64,000 bases of DNA, from contig VJWN01000009.1 in NCBI GenBank assembly GCA_007644065.1, positions 682,001-746,000 of the forward strand, read 5' to 3'. Source of the stretch: Margaritispora aquatica (Eukaryota > Ascomycota > Leotiomycetes > Helotiales > Discinellaceae). Below, piece after piece: positions 54,961 to 64,000 of this stretch (its first letter is position 1; every line of letters begins with the position of its first letter). The notes beneath the pieces are model-generated. The model searched no databases and had not been told where the DNA came from. It saw nothing but the letters and a program-made list of their open reading frames with translations. The position numbers and the translations under genes are program-made.

Positions 54961-57927
54961 ATCGACGCTTGACAAGAGTCTGATATTGAAGCTTGAGAGT
55001 ACCAGTGTTGAAATGTTAAATGTAGTGACTAAAGAGCTAGACGAGGATTGTGAAGTTACACTGGCACTTTAATGATGGTACCGAAAGAGTCTGGGGTAAT
55101 GTGGAGATATTATATTTATATACGAGGATCAAGCTTTTATAATGGAAAGCAGAAACGCGGGAGAAATGGAATTTTCCATAGCGATACACATTGAAGCCTG
55201 CCTTGATTGATCCTGCAGTGCAGGATGCAAAGAGATATCGGGGCGAACCGAATCGTATGATCTTTATGATTGTCTTGTGATGAGGACCCCCATTCCAGAT
55301 GTGGGTGGTTTTGTTCTGCAACACTGCAACACTGTGGCAAGAACCGAAGAAGATGAGCACATTCCATCAATCGAAGAGTTGTTTTGGATGGTGGTAAAAT
55401 ATAACAATGTCTGTTGTTGTTGTTGTCTTGGGTATGCAAGTTATGTGGTTAGGTTGACGTTGTATAGTTTAAGCTAGATTGTGTTTGGCTTCCAGGTTAG
55501 TCAGCAGCGTAAATACCTCGAGTATTCCGAAGAAACAAGAGATCGCACTTCTGACCCTCACATTCTTGTCGATATCTGGATTTGCGTTACTTTCGAACAG
55601 AGTATGAAATCAACTATTCATCGCAGCCTTCTCCTAGGCTCCTAGGTGCATCATAGTTCTGCTGTCGAGCGCTGCTGCGCCCTCACAATACGTCGCTGCT
55701 ATGACGCGTTCGACATCTTCACGTTGCAACCCAAAGCTATTCACACTAAGTTTAGAAAGAACCTTAGTAAGTACTGATTGTCTATTTTGGTTGAGATATA
55801 CGAAAAGCTCTTGTGCTATGCTTGACCCCAACGTTACAGGGCCTTCTCAATCTGCAGGTATAGTAAAGCAAGATTACTAAGATGCAAGAGATTCGAAGAT
55901 ATGCCCTCCGGACTTTTCTCAGGCTACAAGCAATTTTCTCTCGGTAAGTTTAGGAGGTCTCTTCTTCTTTAATCATCATATGCATATCTGACTTTTATAG
56001 GATACGTCCCATGTTTGCATTTCGCGATCTCCTTGGTTGGACCTACCAACCTAATCAAAATTAAGGAATACGTAGTCGAGTGATAGATCATGGCAGATTA
56101 CTCTGTTGATATTGGCATGGCTGTGATATCCAAATATGGATCTTCCATCTGCGAGCTCATTCAGATCCAATGGCATGAACAATGCAGCAAAAACTCAGGC
56201 AACGCGAATTTGGACAAGCACCGCACATACAAGGAGGAGCTAGCATTTCTGTCCAGATAAAATGAGACATATGGGATGAGGACTCCTTTTGCTCAGTATG
56301 CATCGCATCGTGGTGCTGTCCCACAATTTTCATTGGGCTGGGCTTCAGGACAGATTCGTGGCATCCAGCCAGCTGCCTCACCAATTGTTCTCGATCAGCG
56401 AGACCAACATATATGTCAGTAACCCCGGAGATGATCGGTCCTGTGACAATTCCAGCTGTCATGTACATAAATATTCCCTAGCCCCAGGCGTCATCTAGAC
56501 TGCTAGCCAGCACAAACGTTTGCTCTTATGGGAAACGTTTGTTATTGTGAGGGAGGAAATTCTTGCTTGCATCCTGGCTAGAATGATTGGGATGATCTTG
56601 CATGCTCAAATAAACGCTTCTTAAAGATATGTTTTTCGTATTAGGAATATTGGGTATTGATCAGCGATACCAATGTTGAGTATAGGATGATAAGCTAGCT
56701 GTGACAAACGCCGTCAACGAGGACTTGATAAGAGGTCAAGAACACCAATCAGTAGCCAAAAGACTTTCTAATAAAATAGAAATACCACATGTGCTTGACA
56801 GTTTTAGGACAGAGAGGGCCAGCGATTGCTGATTCGATTTTTCTGCAGCTTGTCTCAATTTCCACAAATCATCTACCGCACCAGATAATATCTGAGAATG
56901 TGGTCCGATCAAGCTTGTTGAGCTATACATCAAGCTCAGCAACTCCTAAAACATTTTTTTAACACTTGCACGTTTTACCAGCTGCATTTAAGTATGTTTA
57001 ACGACTAGCATCTAAGTGGCAGTGCAGCTATTGACGATTTTAAACAGCGACTGCTAAGATACGCAGCATAGTCACAACATGTAATGCGATGCAAAGCTGT
57101 CAGGTGGGTCGTGCTTTAAGACAGTATGTCTTATTTTGAGTCATGAGCCATCCTTCAGCGAGAACTGTGGAAAGGGCAATGGCGAGGTGAGTGATATATT
57201 CAGCGGAGTGTTATGTGACAAGAATATATGGAGGCGTTTCGTGTCTTGTATCCCACCAGGTTCACCATAATGCATAGAAACGCTTCGAGTTTCGAGTGAG
57301 TAAAGATTTGGTTTGGTCTCCCACATTCTCGAAATACATAATCGAGGTACTGTGCAGATGCCATATATCAAGCTCACAGTTCTTGTGAATGAGAGGCGTT
57401 CTCTGAACACATCTTTGCCGACACATATCACCAACGATAGTTCATGGCGGAGGCTGTGTTGCTATAAGGCTGACACGGTGAACAAAGGACTTGGTCCAGC
57501 AGTGCTGTCGTTGAGTCCTTGTGGCTTCTCTAGTCGCAGGGCTGAGCCCAACTCACTGTTAACTCCGAACATTTAAATCCTTTGATATGGTATCCTCAGC
57601 CCGCTCTCAAAGAAAATGCTTCGATGGAAAGAGGTAGTGACTCTTTGCCGAAGATATTAGAGGACCTACTTTGCCATGATTATTTTATTGCTATCTTGTC
57701 TTCACGGAGTTTCCCATCAAGCAATCAAGTAGGCTTGAATGCAACCATAGGCGAGTTCTCCTCAGCCTTAAAGTCTTCGGTTAGAGTTCTGTTGCCTCTA
57801 TGATTAAAAGGCAAGAAGTCCTGTTTGGTTTTGCCCAAATTCAAGCATACATGTTCTAACCTGTGAGGCTTCTTCTTGAAATTATATAGAAGCTTCTCCT
57901 AATCTGCTTGTTCGCTAAACTATCGAA
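54961..57927. other. Gene-poor region with short minus-strand ORF remnants
   Basis: Nearly 3 kb without a full gene. Protein-like minus-strand fragments occur near 55634-55831 (IAQELFVYLNQNRQSVLTKV), 56157-56468 (MYMTAGIVTGPIISGVTDIY) and 56736-56942 (SQILSGAVDDLWKLRQAAEK). They are separated by stops, cannot be spliced together by visible signals, and match no family I recognise. They may be relics of one or more decayed genes. Confidence 0.4.
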
Positions 57928-59814
57928 ATGTTGTTCCTTCCATCCTATCTTGGAGCACTTATTATCTCCATCCTGATAGCCCATGTATCTGCTGCAACCC
58001 CTCCACGTAGAGTCAATTGCAAACAGTTTTCCCCTGATCCATCTACACAGGCCGACATGCGATGTGTGGAAGTCGAAAGTATGTTCCGAATTCGCGAGAA
58101 GCACCTCCTATCTTACGTACCTTTGGCTGACAAACTTAGATTATCCTATGACTATAGCTGGCTCAAGCTTTGATCTCTATCACTGGTCACACGGCTGGAC
58201 TCCCACAGAATCTAATAAATATGCCCTATCTCTCATACCTTCAGTGGCGCAACAAGTTCTCGGAGAGTTCTCGCAATGGTGTCGAGTTGCCAATCTAACC
58301 GTCATATTAGTGAAAGCGATACCAGGCAAGCCAAATATTATTGGCCTTCAGGAGAACTCAGCAGATGGCCTTTGGTGTTACGTTCGATTGCAGAAGACCA
58401 TGGGCGGTACTCTGCAGTTTGAGCAGACCATCGCACATGAGCTCTATCATTGCACGCAGGGATGTGAGAGACCTTCAAATATGCCAGAAGTGCCGTATAC
58501 AACATGGTGGATTGAAGGAACAGCGGACTATTTCGCAAATTACTTCTTCCCATCCGCGCAAGCTGGGGAGCCAACTTATGCTGGGCACTTCCTGCAATAT
58601 GATATTCGTCTACCGCTATGGGGACAGCCAGATCCAGGAACTCATAATGGACAAATGTCGGCGTTGTTTTTCATGAGCTTGAATAATTCGGGATGGTCCA
58701 ACTTCGACATTCACCGGTGGGCTAGTAAGTTGTATGCTGATTTGTTTTTGAGGCTTAATGCTAACCATTAATAGTGCACCATCCTTTTACATACGACGCA
58801 AGTGATGAGCGGCACACCCTCTCATCCGATTCCAAAATCTCAAGCGAATTCACCCTGTTCGCGCAACGTTTCGTCGACAAAAAGATACTCTTCTCCAATG
58901 GTGTTGCTATCACGCCAGCTGTCCCACTTGTCCCCATTCCCGAAACCATCACCAAGGATATAGCACCCTCAATCCTCTGGAGCTTACCAACGTTCACTGC
59001 CAAGCTCTGGCAAGTCAGTTTTCCTGAACTAGGCGACGAGATCATCGTAACGGTCGATACAGATGACAGCGCCGCAGTCCTAAACTACAGAATTCAAGGT
59101 ACAAGCGACTGGCACATACTATCCAAGACCTCGACGTTGACAATCACCAATCCATGCGAAGGTCAAGAAGCTGTGTACGACTTTCTACTCACCAGTACTA
59201 TTGATGACGAGACATCTGTAGGTAGCATCAACTTCAAAGTTGACAAGAAGAAGGAATGCAAAACAACCTGCAATGATCTCGGCAAGCCACTCGATAGCTG
59301 TCTCATCGGTGCCTGGGTCCTCAACGATGCCTCAATGCAAGCGACACTCCTCGCTGCTGAGCAAAAAGTCGACCCCTTAATCACGGTCGCCGTCTCGGGA
59401 GGCTCCACGTTCACCATCTCCAAACCACATGAGAGCATCATGACTTTTGAGAATATGGAAATTAATATTGGGACTCACGTTGGCGGCGCTCCGTACCAGA
59501 TTGACACGAAAGTCAGTGGGAGCATCAGCGCCGGTGTTGCGAACCAGGGCGATGGGAAGTTCTGTTGGATGGACCCCGTAGCGCAAGGCACGACGACGTT
59601 TGTGATGAATGGAGGCACTCCGTGGGTTTTGGGTCTGGGCAATGGTTACACGGACAAGGGGCTTGTGGTGAATTATGTCTGTACGAATGCGACATTGACG
59701 ATTAATGGAGTGTTAAAGGATAAGTCTACTTGGACTTATGTTTATGATCGGAGTGGTGCGCCGGAGGTTGCGTCACCTGGTTTAGGAACGGTGATTGCAT
59801 CGTTTATTGCCTGA
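57928..59814 (+). CDS. Secreted HExxH (metallopeptidase-like) protein
   Basis: Three exons: 57928-58078, 58140-58724 and 58775-59814, giving 591 aa. A signal peptide (MLLFLPSYLGALIISILIAH) is followed by a short Cys-containing segment (NCKQFSPDPSTQADMRCVEV). Exon 2 holds a zinc-type motif, IAHELYHCTQGCE (about residue 150), and 25-30 residues later WWIEGTADYFANYFF, whose Glu fits the third ligand of a gluzincin. Downstream are about 330 residues of beta-rich sequence with no family I recognise (EIIVTVDTDDSAAVLNYRI, then Cys-bearing CKTTCNDLGKPLDSC and a C-terminal VSGSISAGVANQGDG region). Catalysis is predicted from the motif only. Confidence 0.8.
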
Positions 59815-61435
59815 GTATCTATAGAAAGTCTTTAATCTTACTTTATCATAATCACACATTCGTGACTGTTACTTTGTCTACCTTTAAGCGAGATCAACTA
59901 GTGGATGATGGTTCTACAAATCATCACTGCCAGTAGTAAACCACCATAGGATTAATATAGTGACAGCACTCTGACATACAAAGTATCTTCTAAATTAAAC
60001 AATCTTTAAAGAATACCTATTCTATTTAGTCTAAGAGTTTGCAAAAGATTACAGATACACTCTATTTCTTGGAGGGAACGTAGCTTTCTCTCTAAGCACT
60101 GACTTCTCGATATAGGCTTATTCAGGTTCATCTTATCTTGACAGCAAAACGATATATGCTACAATATGGCGCCATACAGCTTAGGACTCTACATGTACTA
60201 TCAAGTTCGTTCTCTAAAGTTGTTCGGGAGGCAGTGCCTCTTGATTACCAAGCAATATCATTGGCATCCTCTGTCCCATGATTTGCACCTCAACATCTCC
60301 GTACCCCCACACATGAACAATCAAATTAGATCTCGAAAGGAGAGATAGCTCCAACCGTAAGCCTAACATCTCATTTCCCCATCTATTATCTTTCGACAGA
60401 ATGCGCTAATTCACAGCCTCGGACTCTGTTGGAGCAATGGCCTTTTTGGGAAGACCAACCAACATTCGCTTATATTCCGTGTCACACGAGTTGGATTCGC
60501 AACCCAGGAACGATGCACAATTGAACACCTTGAATCTATAAAATATGACAAGTTATGCAGTATTGATACTGTACATGGAGGCATATCGACACAAATTTCG
60601 AAATAAATTATCGTCCCAATTAGAAAACCCCAATTCGTGGTATCTCGCCCGCAGCTGAACCACGAAGAGCAGTATCCATGATCTTGCTATTGAGAGTAGA
60701 CATGAGCATACGGACTGAGACCAGTGACTTGTTTGTGTCCTTGATCGAAAAATCGCCGGAGACTACTGTTCTGAAGACCAGCTCCATATCAGTTAGATCC
60801 CGAAAAAGATTCAGTGAGCACGTTCCTAACAATCATTCGGACGAGTTCGGAAGTCCAAAACTGTCATTTATCAGTTCTGACGGTTACTAGAATGAGGCAC
60901 GGCGTTGGAGTGATACACTTGTCAATTTTGCAACAGGTTACCGACCAGTGTATCCTTGACGCTGAGATGCGGGATAATAGTAATGGTTGCCATTGTTCGA
61001 TAATTCGGGATATTTTGAGGCACGTAATTGGTGGCTACGCGAGTTCGAAGGAACTTTGGAGATCGACTCGCATGATGCACCTTTTCCCCCTTGCTTCTAA
61101 GCCTCAATATTATTATCGGGGACACATATCATGTCTGCTCAAGCAAGCCATTGTGTCGCGCTGGTGTTGGAACAGATTTCGTACGCAGCAGGGCGCTTAA
61201 CCGGCAGCCCAAAGCTGGAAAAAAAAGTTGCCCCAACAAAAGCGAAGCATGTTAGTAGATTGCGAAGGAGTAACAGGCGAAAGTACACATCATATGTTAT
61301 AGATGGCATCCTCCGAGTCTGCATTCACCTTTTTTAGATTCGATCAGTTCGCAATCATATATTCAGCATCAGTCGTGTCTTAGGAATTACAATATCACGC
61401 CAGCAATTGGAATCATTTTCTCGTCTGCAGGCATC
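59815..61435. other. Gene-poor region upstream of second P450
   Basis: No gene called. The frame at 60620-60832 (minus) reads MELVFRTVVSGDFSIKDTNK but is short and lacks a domain. AT-rich with scattered stops. Confidence 0.45.
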
Positions 61436-63295
61436 ATGGCGTTAATGCTGTACATGCCATTGTTTTTTGTTTTCATCGTGCTTCCAGGAATTGCACTTTA
61501 TCGGGCATTCTTCTCACCACTCTCCAAAATTCCTGGTCCACGCCTCTGGGCCATGACTAGGATTCCATGGGCATATCGTAAGAAGTCTCATTCTATTTCG
61601 AAAGATTTGCATTGGACCACTGAGTAATTGCTCAGTTCTACATTCAAATACAAAATTGCAAGCAGGATATCCTGCAGTTGATGTACTGTATTGAAACGTT
61701 CTTAGGAGTCATCTAAGTTCTGAAATTTACTTTGCAGCATTTCTTCGCAGCATGTTGACACAGGTATTTCTTGGGCACACTTGAGCACAATCACGAATAT
61801 CTTGCTACATTCGGTCACTAATATCATCACAGATTTGTTCATAGGCGACTTAGCTTTCAAGATCGCCAAGCTACATAATGAGTACGGTTCAGTAATCCGA
61901 ATTGCACCACAAGAAGTTTCGTGGACCACAGCCGAAGCATTCAGTGACATCCTCCTTAAGCCTTGGGGCAAGCCCGAGCTCGCGAAGGATGCTCGACATG
62001 TCATCCAACCACCCCATGGCGTCAAATCACTATTTTACTCATCATCAGATTCTGAGCACACCAGAATCAGAAAGAACTTCTCACATGCTTTCTCAGATAA
62101 GGGCATGAGAGAACAGGAGCCTATTGTCTTGAAGTACATCGACCACTTAATCTTACGTTTACGTGATCGTGCTGGAAAGCCTGTGGATATGACCAAATGG
62201 TACAATTTCACGACATTCGATACGATTGGCGACCTTACTCTTGGCGAATCTTTTCATTGCTTGGATACAGCCACTTTGCACGTAAGTCTACCCGGACATC
62301 AAGATATCTCTGCCATCCTGCTAATACTCTGCAGGCATGGATAGCTATGATTTTTGATTGGGTTGCGGGTGCTGCTGCTATGGGCTGCCTAAAAAGATTC
62401 CAACCTCTGGGACACATTCTGACCTGGATCATACCTCAGAAATTAAAAGACGCAGAGAGCGAGCACCGCAACCAAAGCCGCATGTGGCTCCAGAAACGAC
62501 TGACAAGCAAAGCACCTCGTCAAGACTTGTAAGCCTACATTCACTCTTACGCCAAAGACTACTTATTCTCTAACAAAACCAAGCCTCTCGCATGTAATCC
62601 CAAACATGGGAACACCTACCGGTCTCACAGAACCAGAGCTGCTTGAATGCGTTCGTGTTCTCATTGGTGCAGGATCAGAAACAACAGCTACCACTCTCTC
62701 AGCAGCAACCTACTTCCTCCTCGCCAATCCCTCCACCTTCGCGATTCTCAAGTCTGAAATCCTCTCCTCCTTCACCTCTTCGACAGATATCAACATGGCT
62801 AATCTCAACAACCTCAAACTCCCCTACCTCTTGGCTGTTATCAACGAAACCCTGCGTTGCTTTCCTCCAGTACCAGGTAGCGTTCCACGCCTCACCCCTC
62901 CCGAAGGACACATGATCTCGGGACTCTTCATCCCCGGTAACACGGTCGTCGCTCCACATCCTTATTCATCTTTTCACTCACCGCGTAATTTCACCCGTCC
63001 CGAGGATTTCTGCCCTGAAAGATGGTTGTCCCCTACGCCAGAGGAATTCAGGAATGATAATAGAGCTGTAGTGCAGCCGTTTGGGATAGGGCCGAGGAAT
63101 TGCCTGGGCAAGAATTTGGCATATATGGAGATACGCCTTATTCTTGCGAGGTTGGTGTGGGAGTTCGATTTTCAGCTTGAGGAGGAGTCTATGGGGTGGG
63201 TGAAAGGCATGAAGATTCATGGGTTATGGAAGAAGCCTGCTCTGATGGTTAGGATAACACCCAGGGGTGGGTTGAGTGATGATAGTGTTCCTTGA
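61436..63295 (+). CDS. Cytochrome P450 monooxygenase (isotrichodermin C-15 hydroxylase-like)
   Basis: Four exons: 61436-61577, 61833-62281, 62335-62528 and 62584-63295, giving 498 aa. The N-terminus has a hydrophobic anchor (MPLFFVFIVLPGIALYRAFF) and the Pro hinge KIPGPRLWAMTRIPWAY. I-helix GAGSETTAT (about 291), K-helix ETLR, PERW, and haem loop FGIGPRNCLGK (Cys about 437) are all present. The exon-1/exon-2 join (WAY|HLFIGDLAFKIAKLHNEYG) crosses a 255-nt gap; a small extra exon there cannot be ruled out. The C-terminus ends in a short Gly/Ser tail (GGLSDDSVP). This is an ER-bound secondary-metabolism-type P450; the isotrichodermin-hydroxylase resemblance is by general motif pattern, not by a search. 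Confidence 0.92.
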
Positions 63296-63464
63296 TTTTT
63301 GTCGCTGAGGCTTTCCTCTGTGTCATTCTGTTTAGTTTATTTTATCCCATGGTTGTGATAGTGCATCATGTTGCTGTAAGTATTGAAATATATCGGAGTC
63401 TCTATTTAGAGTTGTGATGATCGAGTGATCTCGCAATTGCTTGCGATGTTTACGTAGGCTCGCC

Positions 63465-63941
63465 TTAACGCGAATGCCGTCTAGATGGTATCATCTCATG
63501 GATAAATAGGTTGGCATAGCAGAACAAAACCCTGCAAAGCAGCAAGCTCTGAACAAGGCTGCCATAGTGTTCACATAGAGATAGATATCGAAGATATGCA
63601 TGTTCGTCATTCTCCGAGACGACAGTTTCCAAGTACACGAATTGTTCATAGTACGCGATGATCTCCGATGATCTTGGTTTGTCGTGTTGCTTTGTAGCGC
63701 GCTGCTTGATTGTAATGGCACTCCTAATGGTGAGGAAATTCCAGCGCATATTTCTTTCTAAGTGAAATCGTTGCACAGAAGGTAGCCACTCCGTTTGATC
63801 TCTTGAGCCTAATTCTTCGAACTCAATTACAGCAGCTGGAAGCTCTGATACTGAGATTTGCGTTTTCTTGTCGTCGTCAGACTCGTTATGCTGCTCTAGC
63901 GCAGCACTTCTAGTCTCAGATGGGGTGTAGGAGATTGTAGT
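63465..63941 (-). CDS. Partial uncharacterised protein, 3' exon(s) running off window
   Basis: A continuous minus-strand frame of about 158 codons ends at TAG/TGA near 63465. It begins after a likely intron acceptor (GCATAG) at 63942, so upstream exons lie further right, beyond the window. Seen: TISYTPSETRSAALEQ, then an acidic stretch (SDDDKKTQISVSELPAAV), RNMRWNFLTIRSAITIKQRA, EIIAYYEQFVYLETVVSEN, and DEHAYLRYLSLCEHYGSLVQ with a Cys/Leu-rich end. No domain is recognised. The open frame is longer than chance and its composition is protein-like, but no function can be given. Confidence 0.5.
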   Translation of the reverse strand, partial: TTISYTPSETRSAALEQHNESDDDKKTQISVSELPAAVIEFEELGSRDQTEWLPSVQRFHLERNMRWNFLTIRSAITIKQRATKQHDKPRSSEIIAYYEQFVYLETVVSENDEHAYLRYLSLCEHYGSLVQSLLLCRVLFCYANLFIHEMIPSRRHSR

Positions 63942-64000
63942 CTATGCATCGGAGCCTGCAAAGAGGTTGGAAGTATCTTTCTGGAAAGGGTAGCAGGTAG

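Noticed and set aside
55634..56942. Three protein-like minus fragments
   Set aside because: No splice signals or family match joins them; kept as possible relics but not called as a gene.
60620..60832. 70-codon minus frame
   Set aside because: Short, isolated, without domain or continuing exons.

Overview
The window looks like a euchromatic segment of a filamentous ascomycete nuclear genome, most likely a Leotiomycete (Helotiales/Botrytis-like). The evidence is short introns (about 45-60 nt) with GTAAGT/GTATGT-type donors and CTAAC/CTGAC branch sites, and a typical mould gene set: a HET-domain protein, P450s, a DUF3716-type protein, a CYSTM protein, a fungal WBP2 homologue, and Kre9/Knh1-like and Ser/Thr-rich surface proteins. 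The genus call is inference. I reconstructed exon structures by eye from splice signals, frame continuity and family motifs.

Layout. 0.6-2.2 kb: ADP/ATP carrier. 3.4-7.1 kb: two minus-strand cell-surface genes, a Kre9/Knh1-like secreted protein with an apparent frameshift and a single-pass membrane protein. 8.6-14.4 kb: accessory pair of a HET-domain gene and a 13-exon P450. 14.4-18.4 kb: gene-free, with a degenerate family of a ~27-nt motif, partly at ~100-nt spacing. 18.4-23.6 kb: minus-strand housekeeping genes (FLVCR-like MFS transporter, complex III hinge protein Qcr6, WBP2-like GRAM protein). 25.1-29.2 kb: RraA-family protein, two-module DUF3716-type protein, and a small three-exon CYSTM protein. 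31.1-33.5 kb: divergent RING-finger gene pair, both with in-frame stops. 33.6-36.7 kb: two uncharacterised minus-strand genes. 36.8-37.7 kb: a second degenerate tandem repeat (~165-230 nt units). 38.1-39.2 kb: Med2-like mediator subunit. 41.8-50.5 kb: three co-oriented nucleic-acid genes, Pub1/TIA1-like RNA-binding protein, Pif1-like helicase with a zinc knuckle, and the decapping activator Edc3. 51.8-53.3 kb: APH-family kinase. 53.7-63.3 kb: accessory-looking stretch with an SDR, a secreted HExxH protein and a second P450, separated by gene-poor DNA. The right edge cuts through a minus-strand gene.

No mobile element, CRISPR array, rRNA or tRNA was recognised. The observations I rate highest are a predicted one-nucleotide exon between two back-to-back canonical introns in the 12-14 kb P450, the two unexplained degenerate intergenic repeat arrays, and the doubly interrupted RING pair.
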